Shown here: in pieces, positions 8,665-17,229 of the stretch
Numbering within the stretch: the stretch's first letter is position 1
Layout of the letters: every line of letters begins with the position of its first letter
DNA from: CAVQWT01 sp963810815
Lineage (GTDB): Bacteria > Pseudomonadota > Gammaproteobacteria > Burkholderiales > Casimicrobiaceae
DNA length: 64,000 nucleotides
NCBI GenBank assembly: GCA_963810815.1
Contig: CAWEPB010000007.1
Span: forward strand, 558,001 to 622,000
Direction: 5' to 3'
The notes under the pieces: generated by a model
What the model was told of the DNA's origin: nothing
What the model saw: only the letters and a program-made list of their open reading frames with translations
The model's database searches: none
Position numbers and translations under genes: made by a program

Positions 8665-11085
8665 CTAGCGCCTTCTCGCGCACCCGGGGCCCGCCGACTT
8701 GTTTTCGTACAGCACGACCTTGTGGTGTCCCCAGCCGATGGACACGATGTCGAGATCGCCGTCGCCATCGATGTCGACAGTCTTTGCGCCGTCGTGGTGT
8801 TCGTCGCCGGTGGCAATGACGTGCCCGCGCCAGAACAGCGGAGCAGGGCTGCGGACCGGGTCCGCCGAGACATTCTGGAAATAGATCAGGCGGGCCGCGT
8901 CGGGGTGGCGCAGGTTGTGCTCGCCGACCACGACATCCCTGTCCCCGTCGCAATCCATGTCGGCGACGTCGAGGCTCATCGGCCCGGTTACCCTGCCGAT
9001 CAGGTGCTCGCGCCACGGCTGGGTCGGGTCCTTGCCCTGCTCGTACCAGGCCAGCTTGCCGGCTTTGCTTATCGCCTCGTAGCCGATCACGATGTCGAGG
9101 CGGCCGTCGCCGTTCATGTCCGCCAAGCGATTGCGGTCTGGCAGATCGCCGGTTTCGAACAACGTATGGTTGCTCCAGGTGCCGTTGCCATCATTGCGCA
9201 ACCAGCGGGTGCCCATAGCGATGTCGAGATCGCCGTCGCCATCGATGTCGCCGATGCTGAGCGCTTCGTCCTGCGACAGGTCGGAGATCCTGCGCCAGCG
9301 CCACCGCTCCCGGGCGGGGTCGGCAGGAAGCGTCAGGGACTGAACCCCGTGGCCCGTTTCATGCCACGACAAGACGACAGCGTTGCCGCCGCCGAAATCG
9401 CCCCATGCGACGCCCTGAAGGAAGTCGCCCTCGGCGGGATCGATGTTGTCGTGGACGGCAAACGTCCCGTCGCCGTTGTTGTGGCCCCAGACGAACAGAT
9501 TGCCCGTTGGGGCATAGGAAAACGGCCTGATCTTCAGGCGATTCAGGATCCTTTGCCACAACGTCGGGGTCGGGTTCTCCTCGAACCACCGCGTCGCCAG
9601 GAAATCGTCGCGGCCGTCCCCGTCGAGGTCCTGCACCAGGGCGACGTTCAATCCGCCGCCTCCCAGCGCGGTCCGCGGCCATGGTTTGCCGAGGTCACCC
9701 GGATTGCGATACCACCAGCCACCAGCAACGACGTCGGGTCGCCCATCCGCATCCATGTCCCCGGACGTCACGAAGACCGCCTTGCCCGGCCTATCGGCGT
9801 CGAGTACACGGCGTTCCCACTGTTTCGCGTCGTTGTCGTTGGTGTGGTTGATCCACAAGTCGACGGCGTAGGTCTGATCTTCGCCATCATGGTGCCATTG
9901 GGCGCCGAACAGGTCGATGTCGAAATCGCCGTCGACGTCGAACGCGCGCATGTTGTGCGATCCCTTGTTCGCGATTACCGCTTGCGTCCACCTCGTGCCC
10001 GAGGCTTCGTTGTAGTAGACGGCCACCTTCGCGTCCTCGCCCTGGTTCATCCGTGCCGTCAACAGGTCCGGTCGACCGTCGTTGTTCACGTCGGCAATCG
10101 CGGCGAAGTGGTGCACCGTCTCGACGTCCTTGTCGATGACGTGCTCGCGCCACACGCCGCCGCGTTGTGCCGGCGCCTCGAACCACGAGATGTGATACCG
10201 CTTCCCCGCTGGCTCGGCCGGGGTCATCACGATGTCCGGTCGACCATCCCCGTTGACGTCGCCGGTCGCTACCGCGACGTCGGGCCAGGTCCATTGCGGG
10301 GCATAGGACTCGGGCTGCCAAACCATGGCCGCGTCCAGCCGCCCGGGATTGCGATACCAGACGGAGTTGACCACGATGTCTGGCAAGCCGTCACCGTCCA
10401 TGTCGGCGACGGTCAGCCCTTCCCCCTGTGGGACGGCGAACGAAAAATGCGTCCACCGTGTTGGGGTGTCCTGACGATAGACGTGAACGCGATTGCCGTC
10501 GGTGTGCCCGAACAGACTCTGGTCGCGCGCGACGATGTCGAAGTCGCCATCCCCATCGAGGTCGGCGAGTTCGACATCATGGAACCTGCGGTTGTCGACT
10601 TGCGTTGCCGTCCAATCGGGATTGTGGAGCCAGAACAACCCGTCGTCGGTCAGTACGACCACGTCGTTGATTCCATCCCGATCGATGTCGCCCACCTCCA
10701 GGTCGGTCCGGATCGCGAAACGGTCCGAGATCACGTGGCGGTGCCAGCCCGGATTCTCGTACCAGACCAGCTCACCCTTCCGGGCGTCATCGGGAAGGAG
10801 GTGCACCTTGCGCAACAGCCTCTGCCAGATCGTCAGTGGCTGCGGTTCGTGCCCGCCAACCAGCAGATCGGGACGGCCATCGCCATTGATGTCGCCTACG
10901 GCTTTGCCCCAGGATTGCACGGGCGCCCTGTCGTCGACCCGGACATATCCGAAACGATCACCGGTGCCGGCCACTTCGCGCTCGGCGCGGGCAACAGGCT
11001 CGCGGAAAGTGGTGGCCGCCAGGACGACGGCGCTAACCGCAGCGACTGCGCCAACGACAGCAAATGCGCGGATTCTGGACGCCAC
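8665..11085 (-). CDS. Exported FG-GAP/VCBS repeat protein (beta-propeller, 13 calcium-type repeats)
   Basis: An 806-residue protein with an N-terminal hydrophobic export segment (about 6-25) and then about 13 FG-GAP/VCBS motifs of the DxDGDGxxD type, such as GDINGDGRPDLLVG, ADMDGDGLPDIVVN, GDVNGDGRPDIV and VDIDGDGDLDIV. Such repeats fold as propeller blades, bind calcium in the Asp-rich loops and act outside the cytoplasm in binding or adhesion. I see no catalytic domain. The start is a GTG at 11085 with no clear ribosome binding site. The gene converges on the YdcF-like gene and lies downstream of tRNA-Val. The long opposite-strand reading over the same bases is a mirror of the GC-rich repeats. 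Confidence 0.85.
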   Translation of the reverse strand: MASRIRAFAVVGAVAAVSAVVLAATTFREPVARAEREVAGTGDRFGYVRVDDRAPVQSWGKAVGDINGDGRPDLLVGGHEPQPLTIWQRLLRKVHLLPDDARKGELVWYENPGWHRHVISDRFAIRTDLEVGDIDRDGINDVVVLTDDGLFWLHNPDWTATQVDNRRFHDVELADLDGDGDFDIVARDQSLFGHTDGNRVHVYRQDTPTRWTHFSFAVPQGEGLTVADMDGDGLPDIVVNSVWYRNPGRLDAAMVWQPESYAPQWTWPDVAVATGDVNGDGRPDIVMTPAEPAGKRYHISWFEAPAQRGGVWREHVIDKDVETVHHFAAIADVNNDGRPDLLTARMNQGEDAKVAVYYNEASGTRWTQAVIANKGSHNMRAFDVDGDFDIDLFGAQWHHDGEDQTYAVDLWINHTNDNDAKQWERRVLDADRPGKAVFVTSGDMDADGRPDVVAGGWWYRNPGDLGKPWPRTALGGGGLNVALVQDLDGDGRDDFLATRWFEENPTPTLWQRILNRLKIRPFSYAPTGNLFVWGHNNGDGTFAVHDNIDPAEGDFLQGVAWGDFGGGNAVVLSWHETGHGVQSLTLPADPARERWRWRRISDLSQDEALSIGDIDGDGDLDIAMGTRWLRNDGNGTWSNHTLFETGDLPDRNRLADMNGDGRLDIVIGYEAISKAGKLAWYEQGKDPTQPWREHLIGRVTGPMSLDVADMDCDGDRDVVVGEHNLRHPDAARLIYFQNVSADPVRSPAPLFWRGHVIATGDEHHDGAKTVDIDGDGDLDIVSIGWGHHKVVLYENKSAGPGCARRR

Positions 11086-11303
11086 GGCTATTCGTGGCAG
11101 GGCCAGGCTCTGTCATTGGATCGGGGGAAGTCCGATTGCCCGGAGCGCCACTGTCGTCCCTGGCGATCCAGACAAACGAATAAACGGAAGCGGGGCGGAA
11201 CGCGATCCAGCGAAGCCGCCACTCGAACTTCCACGGGACTCCCGCCTGGGTCGATCCGGGGAGGTCGGCGACCTCCGGGACGGCGCCCTGCGACTGAAGA
11301 ATT

Positions 11304-11380
11304 TGGTAGGCGCGATTGGACTCGAACCAACGACCCCCACCATGTCAAGGTGGTGCTCTAACCAGCTGAGCTACGCGCCT
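11304..11380 (-). tRNA. tRNA-Val (anticodon GAC)
   Basis: A full cloverleaf of 77 bases can be folded on the minus strand. The acceptor stem AGGCGCG pairs with CGCGCCT, followed by A and an encoded CCA. The D arm has AGCTGGTTAGA, the anticodon stem CCACC/GGTGG encloses TTGACAT with anticodon GAC (Val), and the T arm holds TTCGAGT. No neighbouring tRNA gene is present. Confidence 0.95.
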
Positions 11381-11487
11381 GCAAAGAGGCCGTATTTTAG
11401 CGAAACGGGCGTTTTCTTACAACTGGGCGTTTCCGGGGCTTCGCCGCCGCCTTGTCGCGCCCCGGGGAGGGTCCTCCGACCCCGCCG

Positions 11488-12162
11488 TTACATCACGCTG
11501 GCGATGATGTTGATGCTGAGCGCGAGCACGGCGATGTTGAACAGGAACGCGAGAATGCCGTGCACCAGGATCAGGTGCCGCATGCTGCGCGACGCGACGC
11601 CCACGTCGGACACCTGCGACGTCATGCCGACCACGAACGCGCAGTAGGCGAAGTCCAGGTAGTCGGGCTCGCGTCTGCCCGGGAACACCAGCGCCGCGAC
11701 GGGCGCGGGCTCGCCGTGGGGACCGGCGTAGTAGCGGTGGGCGTAGCGGAACGTGAACACCGTCTGGATCATCAGCCAGGACGTGACCAGCGCCAGGACC
11801 GTCAGCGTCAGGTGCCAGGCGCGGGCCCAGAACGCCAGGTCGCGGATGGTGCCGACGACGAAGCCGATGGCGACGACGCTCGCGAACGCCGCACCCACGA
11901 CGGACAGGAAAATGAAGTAGCTGCTCTGATCCTCGCTCAGCGCGTGGTCGCGGGTCACGCGCGCGTCCGCCCGTGCGATCACCGACCAGGCAAGGCCGAG
12001 GTAGGCCAGCGAGCCGAGGTCCCAGCTCGCGACGATGCGCGTGTGCCACGAGATCGCCTCGGGCTGGATGACGTAGGCGACCGCGGCGACGACCAGCGCC
12101 GTGCCCAGGCGCCGCATGGCGCCGAACCGCACAGTCCATGATGCGATCGGCGGATTGACCAT
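11488..12162 (-). CDS. DUF1345 family inner-membrane protein
   Basis: A 224-residue protein with about five hydrophobic segments. Late in the sequence is the family hallmark DYLDFAYCAFVVGMTSQVSD, followed by a final membrane helix near the C-terminus. DUF1345 proteins are widespread and uncharacterised. The ATG at 12162 faces a 362-base intergenic region shared with the DUF3309 gene on the other strand. The surrounding small stress-type genes suggest an envelope or stress role, but this is only an inference. Confidence 0.8.
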   Translation of the reverse strand: MVNPPIASWTVRFGAMRRLGTALVVAAVAYVIQPEAISWHTRIVASWDLGSLAYLGLAWSVIARADARVTRDHALSEDQSSYFIFLSVVGAAFASVVAIGFVVGTIRDLAFWARAWHLTLTVLALVTSWLMIQTVFTFRYAHRYYAGPHGEPAPVAALVFPGRREPDYLDFAYCAFVVGMTSQVSDVGVASRSMRHLILVHGILAFLFNIAVLALSINIIASVM

Positions 12163-12524
12163 GCTTCCTGCCCTCCGGGGCTGTGTCGCCGCTCGAACCC
12201 GGGACGGGCGCGCTGCGTGCTGCGCCGAGCCTGGCCGACCATCGAACTATACCGCTGCCGCGGACGCCCGCGCCGCGGCCCCGGCGCCCGCGCGCGGCAA
12301 CGGGCAACCAACGCGCCCCCGGCGCCTGCGCGCGGAGGCCGGCAACCATCGACCCGGCATTGCCGCGCGACTCGCGCCGGGTTATGTGCGCCAGCGAACA
12401 GACCTGCCCGGGGGCGACCGATATCGTGACTGCATACCCGCCTGCCGGCGGCCTTAACCACAGCTGCGCTGGCGCATCGATGCACGTGCCCGCGAAGCGG
12501 TGGCGGTGAACCAAGGAGCAAGTC
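12163..12524 (+). other. Intergenic region between divergent DUF1345 and DUF3309 genes
   Basis: This 362-base spacer is very GC-rich and holds an imperfect direct repeat around 12293-12350 (CGCGCGG followed within a few bases by GGCAACC, twice). A weak half of the putative Crp-type motif (CCATCGAAC) lies at 12237-12245. I see no convincing gene, RNA or complete promoter. Confidence 0.4.
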
Positions 12525-12684
12525 ATGAGTCTCGGCACCATCCTGTTGATCATCGTCATCCTCATGCTCGTCGGCGTCCTGCCCGTCTGGCCGCACGCCC
12601 GCAGTTGGGGTTACGGCCCCAGCGGCATTGTCGGGCGTCGTGCTGTTGATCCTCCTCATCCTGTTCCTGATGGGGCGCCTGTAG
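12525..12684 (+). CDS. DUF3309 small membrane protein, frameshifted at the GGG run 12633-12635
   Basis: Small hydrophobic protein starting MSLGTILLIIVILMLVGVLP, then WPHARSWGYGPSG, the conserved DUF3309 core. As given, the frame runs out at GTCGGGCGTCGTG and continues into the next gene. Dropping one G from the run at 12633-12635 restores a second hydrophobic stretch (VVLLILLILFLMGRL) and a TAG at 12682-12684, giving the usual 52 residues. The ATG is preceded by AAGGAG. DUF3309 proteins are common small stress-associated proteins of unknown function. The extra G is probably an error. Confidence 0.75.
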
Positions 12685-12728
12685 TCCCGCGCCTTGACGG
12701 CGGACGCATTTCACTCAAAGGAAGCAAC

Positions 12729-13043
12729 ATGACCAATATCACCCGCAAGCTGGCAACCCTGGTTGGCATCGCGTTCGTGGCAATGGCGCTGGGCTGCGCA
12801 TCGACGGCGAAGCAGGAAGGCACCGGCGAATACGTCGACGACACCGTCATCACGACCAAGGTCAAGGCGGCGATCCTCAACGAACCGACGCTGAAGTCGG
12901 CCGAAATCAACGTCGAGACGTTCAAGGGCGTGGTTCAGCTGAGCGGCTTCGTGAGCTCGGCGGCGGCCGAATCGACGGCGGTTGCCGTGACGCGCAAGGT
13001 CGAAGGCGTCAAGTCGGTCAAGAACGACATGCGCTTGAAGTAG
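12729..13043 (+). CDS. BON-domain lipoprotein
   Basis: A 104-residue outer-envelope lipoprotein. The signal peptide MTNITRKLATLVGIAFVAMA ends in a lipobox (LGC, Cys near residue 20). One BON domain follows (about 35-104): VDDTVITTKVKAAILNE, then ETFKGVVQLSGFVSS and KVEGVKSVKNDM. BON domains are thought to bind membranes or lipids and are often osmotically induced, as in OsmY. The start at 12729 is set by AAAGGAAG just upstream. Without the DUF3309 frame error this is clearly a separate gene. A strong terminator follows it. Confidence 0.85.
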   Translation: MTNITRKLATLVGIAFVAMALGCASTAKQEGTGEYVDDTVITTKVKAAILNEPTLKSAEINVETFKGVVQLSGFVSSAAAESTAVAVTRKVEGVKSVKNDMRLK

Positions 13044-13064
13044 GTCGAAGGTGCAGCCAGGAGA

Positions 13065-13091
13065 ACGAGGCGCAGGTGCGCCTCGTTTTTC
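13065..13091 (+). terminator. Rho-independent terminator after the BON lipoprotein gene
   Basis: Perfect 10-bp stem AACGAGGCGC / GCGCCTCGTT with a 4-base loop (AGGT), followed by a short T run. It also argues that the AI-2E gene begins after it, at 13102, rather than at the GTG at 13051. Confidence 0.85.
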
Positions 13092-13101
13092 TTCCGCCGA
13101 C

Positions 13102-14271
13102 ATGAATCCCGCGATGGCCGCTCCTCCCGATCTCCCGCCCGCCGCAGCGACGGCGGGCGTCACGGTCGTTCCCGCCGTGCGCATGCCGGTGGACGCGCGC
13201 GGCCTGGCGCTGGCGACCCTGGCCGTCATCGCCGTGGTGTTCGCGCTGGACTGGGCGCAGGCGTTCGTCGTGTCGCTGCTGCTCGGGATCGTGCTGGCGT
13301 ACACGCTCAATCCCCTCGTGGTCGGGCTGGAGCGGGTCAGGATTCCGCGGGCGCTGGCCTCGCTCGTCGTGATGTCGAGCGTCCTCGGCGCGCTCGTGCT
13401 CGGCGGCTACTCGCTGCGGGGGCAGATGCAGACCATCGTCGAGCAGCTGCCCGCGGCCGCGAGCAAGTTCTCCTCCGGCCTGGCCCGGCTGCGCACCAGT
13501 CAGCAGGGCACCATGCAGAAGATGCAGAGCGCCGCGGCGGAGGTGGAGAAGGCGACCGCGCCCGCCGCCGAAGGGCCGGCCCCCCGGCAGCCCGCGACGC
13601 ACATCGTCATCGACGACCCGAAGTTCAGGATCGGCGACTTCCTGTGGCTGGGCTCCAAGGGCGCCGCGGGTGCCGCGGCTCAGGCGATCATGGTGCTGTT
13701 CCTGACGTTCTTTCTGCTCGTGGGCGGCGATACGTTCAAGCGCAAGCTGGTGCGGTTGACCGGACCGTCGCTGTCGAGAAAGAAGATCACCGTCCAGATC
13801 ATCGACGACATCAACGACTCCATCCAGAAGTACCTGTTCATGCTGCTGGTGACCAACGTGCTGGTCGGCATGCTCGCATGGGGGGCTTTCGTCTGGATGG
13901 ATCTCGAGAACGCCGGCGCCTGGGCGGTCGCGTCGGGCTTCCTCCACGTCATCCCCTACCTCGGCCCGGGCATTACGGCCGTCGCCATCGGGATGGCGGC
14001 ATTCATGCAGTACGACACCTTCTCGATGGCGCTGCTGGCGGCCGGGATTTCGCTGACGATCGCGACGTTCGTGGGAACCTTCGTGACGACGTGGATGACC
14101 GGGAAGATCGCCGGGATGAATGCGGCCGCCGTGTTCATCTCGCTGCTGTTCTGGGGCTGGCTGTGGGGTGTCTGGGGCATGCTGCTCGGCATCCCGATCG
14201 TGGTCATCGTGAAGGCAGTCTCGCAGCACGTGGAGCAGCTGCAGCCGTTGGCGGAGCTGCTCGGTGATTGA
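13102..14271 (+). CDS. AI-2E family transporter (PerM/YdiK-like permease)
   Basis: A 389-residue polytopic membrane protein. Two membrane segments near the N-terminus (about 25-65) are followed by a helix, a long soluble insert rich in Ala and Gln (about 110-180), and at least five C-terminal segments. It includes the conserved family region FLHVIPYLGPGITAVAIGM and ends with the typical MLLGIPIVVIVKAV. The family is named after E. coli TqsA, but many members export other small molecules or are Na+/H+ antiporters, so the substrate is unknown. I chose ATG 13102 because a terminator occupies 13065-13091. Confidence 0.85.
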   Translation: MNPAMAAPPDLPPAAATAGVTVVPAVRMPVDARGLALATLAVIAVVFALDWAQAFVVSLLLGIVLAYTLNPLVVGLERVRIPRALASLVVMSSVLGALVLGGYSLRGQMQTIVEQLPAAASKFSSGLARLRTSQQGTMQKMQSAAAEVEKATAPAAEGPAPRQPATHIVIDDPKFRIGDFLWLGSKGAAGAAAQAIMVLFLTFFLLVGGDTFKRKLVRLTGPSLSRKKITVQIIDDINDSIQKYLFMLLVTNVLVGMLAWGAFVWMDLENAGAWAVASGFLHVIPYLGPGITAVAIGMAAFMQYDTFSMALLAAGISLTIATFVGTFVTTWMTGKIAGMNAAAVFISLLFWGWLWGVWGMLLGIPIVVIVKAVSQHVEQLQPLAELLGD

Positions 14272-14327
14272 GGTGGCGGTTGGGTGAAGTCACAATTGGC
14301 TGAATGGACAATTACCAGGAGAAAAGC

Positions 14328-14525
14328 ATGACGAACATTCGCACGTATCTCTGGACCGGCCTGGTGGCGGGCGTCCTCGTGCTGGGCCTTTCGGCCTGCG
14401 AGAAGAAGGAAGGTCCGGCGGAGCGCGCCGGCAAGGCGATCGACAAGACGGTCGAAAGCGCGGGGCAGCAGATCGAGAAGGCCGGCCAGAAGATCGAGGA
14501 CGCGGCCAAGGACGCGAAGAAGTAG
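14328..14525 (+). CDS. Small lipoprotein with charged amphipathic tail
   Basis: A 65-residue protein with an N-terminal signal segment ending in a lipobox (LSAC, Cys near residue 24). The mature part is highly charged and built from short Lys/Glu/Ala repeats (AGKAIDKTVESAGQQIEKAG), so it is likely helical. AGGAG lies 7 bases before ATG 14328; the ATG at 14304 has no such site. Proteins of this form are common near other stress genes in betaproteobacteria. No biochemical function is known to me. Confidence 0.75.
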   Translation: MTNIRTYLWTGLVAGVLVLGLSACEKKEGPAERAGKAIDKTVESAGQQIEKAGQKIEDAAKDAKK

Positions 14526-14581
14526 GCGCCGCCGGGGACGGTTGCGCCCGAAGGTGCGGCAGACGGCCGCAGACGGTGTCG

Positions 14582-14600
14582 TGTGCGGTGCCGAACAGAC
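14582..14600 (+). promoter_or_regulatory. Putative Crp/Fnr-type operator upstream of lmo0937-family gene
   Basis: TGTGCG-GTGC-CGAACA-GAC, one mismatch from the inverted repeat TGTTCG-N4-CGAACA. The last 18 bases are identical to a site at 28090-28107. A weak -10 (TCTGAT, 14622-14627) follows 24 bases later. The binding protein is inferred, not shown. Confidence 0.45.
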
Positions 14601-14654
14601 AGCGGTCCCGCGTTGGAGCAGTCTGATCCTGCAGTCAACGAAGAGGAGAAGTCC

Positions 14655-14804
14655 ATGCTCTATACCATCGCGCTCATTCTGCTCATCCTCTGGGCCCTCG
14701 GGCTCGTCAGTTCCTACACGCTGGGCGGCTTCATCCACCTGCTGCTGGTGATCGCCCTCGTGATGATCGTGTTCAACCTCGTCAGCGGGCGACGGACGTC
14801 ATGA
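14655..14804 (+). CDS. lmo0937-family small membrane protein
   Basis: A 49-residue protein made almost entirely of two hydrophobic helices, MLYTIALILLILWALGLVSS and then FIHLLLVIALVMIVFNLVSG. This matches the small lmo0937 family found across bacteria, often among stress genes; its function is unknown. GAAGAGGAGAAG precedes ATG 14655, so the longer in-frame extension back to 14583 is unlikely. A putative Crp-type operator lies 55-73 bases upstream. Confidence 0.8.
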   Translation: MLYTIALILLILWALGLVSSYTLGGFIHLLLVIALVMIVFNLVSGRRTS

Positions 14805-14809
14805 TCCAC

Positions 14810-14880
14810 GGCCGATCGGCCGCGTGCCGATCGGCCGGCAGCCGTTCGGGCGAGGAGCCGTCGGGGCAACAGCCGATCGG
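14810..14880. repeat. Three copies of a CCGATCGG palindrome
   Basis: GGCCGATCGGCC occurs at 14810-14821, a second GCCGATCGGCC at 14827-14837, and CCGATCGG again at 14873-14880, all in the leader of the DUF883 gene. The two outer copies could pair to form alternative hairpins. Function unknown. Confidence 0.5.
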
Positions 14881-14949
14881 TTCGCTGGGACGTCGAGAGG
14901 CACGGTGCGGGCACAGGCCCGCGACACCAACACGCAAAGGTCGACGAAC

Positions 14950-15300
14950 ATGAACGCGAGAGAAATGGCAACGAACGAAGAAGGCGGGCGGGTCACCACC
15001 GACAAGCTGATGGCCGACTTCAGGGTGCTCGCCGCCGACATGGAACAGCTGTTGACCGAAACGGCCGGTCAGTCGGGGCAGCACGTCGCGCGGGCACGCG
15101 CGAGGGCCGAGCAATCGCTGCATGCGGCCCGGGCCCGGCTGGTCGAGTTGCAGGACATTGCGCTGGCGAAGACTCGCGCGGCCGGCAGGGCGACGGATGA
15201 GTACGTCCACGCCAATCCCTGGCAGGTCATCGCCGCCTGCGCCGTCGCCGGAGTGCTGATCGGTGCCCTGCTCACTCGGGGCGCGCCCGCGGACGAGTAG
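14950..15300 (+). CDS. DUF883 family (ElaB/YqjD-like) membrane-anchored protein
   Basis: A 116-residue protein with a long charged helix (about 15-85), then the family-typical YVHANPWQVIAACAVAGVLIGALL membrane tail and a short charged end. E. coli relatives ElaB and YqjD sit in the inner membrane by their C-terminus and associate with ribosomes in stationary phase or stress. The start at 14950 fits the family length. It is followed 14 bases later by the VIT1-like gene. Confidence 0.85.
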   Translation: MNAREMATNEEGGRVTTDKLMADFRVLAADMEQLLTETAGQSGQHVARARARAEQSLHAARARLVELQDIALAKTRAAGRATDEYVHANPWQVIAACAVAGVLIGALLTRGAPADE

Positions 15301-15314
15301 CCCGTTCCGAAAAA

Positions 15315-16010
15315 GTGAGCGGACGCCACAGCGAGTTGCACCGGACCGACCGCATCGGTTGGTTGCGCGCCGCGGTATTGGGCGCCAACGACGGCATCGT
15401 TTCGACCGCGAGTCTCGTGCTCGGGGTCGCGGCTGCGGACGGGACCCACAGCAGCGTGCTGGTCGCGGGCATCGCCGGCCTGGTTGCGGGCGCCATGTCG
15501 ATGGCCGCCGGCGAGTACGTTTCGGTCCGCTCGCAGGCGGACTCCGAAGAGGCCGCGCTCGGCATGGAACGCGCGGAACTCGAAGCCGACGACCCGGCCG
15601 AGCGGCGGGAACTCGCGGCAATCTACGTCAACCGCGGCCTCGATGCGGCGCTGGCCAAGCAGGTCGCCGACCAGCTGATGGCCCACGACGCGCTGGGTGC
15701 ACACGCCCGCGACGAACTGGGCATCTCGGAGACGTTGAGCGCGCGGCCGATCCAGGCGGCGTTCACGTCGGCCGCCAGCTTCGCCGTCGGCGCGGCCATG
15801 CCGCTGCTGGCCGTGGTCGCGGTCCCGTCGTCGAGCCTGATTCCCGTCGTTTCCGGAACCTCGCTGGTCTTCCTCGCCATCCTGGGCGGGGTGGCCGCGC
15901 GCGTCGGCGGTGCGAGCGTCAGGCTGGGCGCGATGCGCGTGACGTTCTGGGGTGCGCTGGCGATGGGGCTGACGGCGGGTGTCGGGGCCCTCTTCGGAAC
16001 GGTGGCGTGA
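15315..16010 (+). CDS. VIT1/CCC1 family iron/manganese transporter
   Basis: A 231-residue polytopic inner-membrane protein. The start region RIGWLRAAVLGANDGIVSTA and the AGAMSMAAGEYVSVRSQADSE stretch are hallmarks of the VIT1/CCC1 family, which moves Fe2+ or Mn2+ out of the cytosol. A cytosolic charged segment (about 78-140) lies between helices 2 and 3, and three more helices follow. The GTG at 15315 lies 14 bases after the DUF883 stop. It may buffer metal during stress; the exact metal cannot be read from the sequence. Confidence 0.85.
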   Translation: MSGRHSELHRTDRIGWLRAAVLGANDGIVSTASLVLGVAAADGTHSSVLVAGIAGLVAGAMSMAAGEYVSVRSQADSEEAALGMERAELEADDPAERRELAAIYVNRGLDAALAKQVADQLMAHDALGAHARDELGISETLSARPIQAAFTSAASFAVGAAMPLLAVVAVPSSSLIPVVSGTSLVFLAILGGVAARVGGASVRLGAMRVTFWGALAMGLTAGVGALFGTVA

Positions 16011-16105
16011 CCGGGAAGACGCAATTCGATACGCGGCAGCAGGCGCGGGCGAGCGCTCGATTGGCGACCTGAGCGGCGACTTGACCGGCCGCCCGCCGGG
16101 CGGGT

Positions 16106-16975
16106 TCAGGCCGGCAGAGCGATGGGCGGCGCGCAGCGGTCGGCGGGGCGCCGGACGCGCGCGCCGGGCTCGTCTCCAGCTCCGCCCGGGCAGAGCAGCA
16201 GGTCGCTGTAACGCTTGATGGCCCTGTGGCATCCACAGGCCCTGGCTTCCAGCCGGGCTCGATCCAGCACGGCGATGTGGCCCCGGCTGCAATGGATGAT
16301 TCCAGCCTCCCGCAGCCTTCCTTCGGCCTCGGTGACGCCTTCGCGGCGCACGCCGAGCGCATCGGAGATCACTTCCTGCGTCATCGCCAGCTCATTCGAT
16401 GGCAACCGGTCCAGGCATGACAGGATGAAGCGGCAGAACTGCTGTTCCAGCGAGTGGTGGCGGTTGCACAAAGCGGTTTGGCCGGTCTGCGCGATCAGCG
16501 AATGCGTGTAGCGCAGCAGCAGGTGCGGCAACGGGCCATCGTGCTCGAACTCCCGTTTGAGGAGAGTCGCCTTGAGCCTGAACGCAAACCCGGCGCTGAG
16601 CACCACCGCCTGACCCGGCGAGCTTTCTCCCCCCAGGAAGGACGCGACCCCGATCACCCCTTCGTTGCCGGTGACTGCGAATCCGGCCGACGCTCCGTCC
16701 TCGGTGCCGTAGAACCGGGAAACGATGCCCTCGGTAATGAAATAGACGTAGGGTTCCCTGACACCGGCATCGTGCACGGTCCAGCCCGGCGGCAGGGGAA
16801 AGGGCTCCAGCTCCGGCAGCAGGCGCTCGTAGTCTTCGCGTGGCAGCGCCGCGAGAATGCGGTTCTCTCTCGGATCGTGCCGCGCAATGTCGTCGCCACT
16901 TCGGTCCCGCGACGCGGGGGCCGTCGCCGGGGGTGGCGGTACCGGTTGTGCGTGCTGTCCACGCATGCTGCGCAC
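16106..16975 (-). CDS. Crp/Fnr family transcriptional regulator (copy 1)
   Basis: A 289-residue cytoplasmic regulator. A cyclic-nucleotide-type effector domain (about 42-160) has ALPREDYERLLPELEPFPLP and GNEGVIGVASFLGGE. A C-terminal winged helix (about 190-250) has the recognition segment MTQEVISDALGVRREGVTEA. The family Arg and Ser that would contact cAMP are not obvious, so the signal is unknown. A Cys-containing tail (ARACGCHRAIKRY) is shared with the two copies near 33-35 kb. A putative operator lies 86-104 bases upstream, so autoregulation is possible. About 40 N-terminal residues before the domain are low in conservation, and a later start is possible. Confidence 0.85.
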   Translation of the reverse strand: MRSMRGQHAQPVPPPPATAPASRDRSGDDIARHDPRENRILAALPREDYERLLPELEPFPLPPGWTVHDAGVREPYVYFITEGIVSRFYGTEDGASAGFAVTGNEGVIGVASFLGGESSPGQAVVLSAGFAFRLKATLLKREFEHDGPLPHLLLRYTHSLIAQTGQTALCNRHHSLEQQFCRFILSCLDRLPSNELAMTQEVISDALGVRREGVTEAEGRLREAGIIHCSRGHIAVLDRARLEARACGCHRAIKRYSDLLLCPGGAGDEPGARVRRPADRCAPPIALPA

Positions 16976-17060
16976 CCCATGGAAGAGTGGTCGGTTGCTG
17001 CGGTCGACGGGTCCAATTTAGGCTGCACGTTCCTCTCGTCCATTGATCTGGGTCAAGCGT

Positions 17061-17079
17061 CTGTGTTCGACACCGTACC
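17061..17079 (-). promoter_or_regulatory. Putative Crp/Fnr-type operator between Crp copy 1 and H1-like gene
   Basis: On the minus strand GGTACG-GTGT-CGAACA-CAG, with the right half perfect and two mismatches in the left. Its centre is about 73 bases before the likely start of transcription of the H1-like gene (promoter 17109-17138), near a class I activator position. Confidence 0.4.
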
Positions 17080-17108
17080 GTGCGCTCCGGGTGGGGCGTG
17101 CGTTGATT

Positions 17109-17138
17109 TCGACAGCCGTGCGCATTTGTTGCTATCCT
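17109..17138 (+). promoter_or_regulatory. Possible sigma70-type promoter of the H1-like gene
   Basis: TCGACA, 18 bases, TATCCT. Both hexamers are imperfect; position and the neighbouring operator support it. It would leave a leader of about 85 bases. Confidence 0.35.
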
Positions 17139-17229
17139 GTTCATCTACTCGCAGAAACAGACACGCGGGGGGTGATCCGGGCCACGAGCGGATCGCGGTG
17201 GTGTTCGATTCCGGACAGGAAAGGTGATC

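Noticed and set aside
8722..11361. Long open frame opposite the FG-GAP gene
   Set aside because: It mirrors the regular GxxDGDG repeats of a GC-rich gene, has no recognisable domain and runs across the tRNA-Val gene.
11304..11380. tRNA-Val as an integration site of a mobile element
   Set aside because: No integrase, direct repeat of the tRNA end or phage gene lies nearby.
12101..12509. Small open frames in the DUF1345/DUF3309 spacer
   Set aside because: Arg/Pro/Ala-rich readings with no ribosome binding site or similarity to a family I know.
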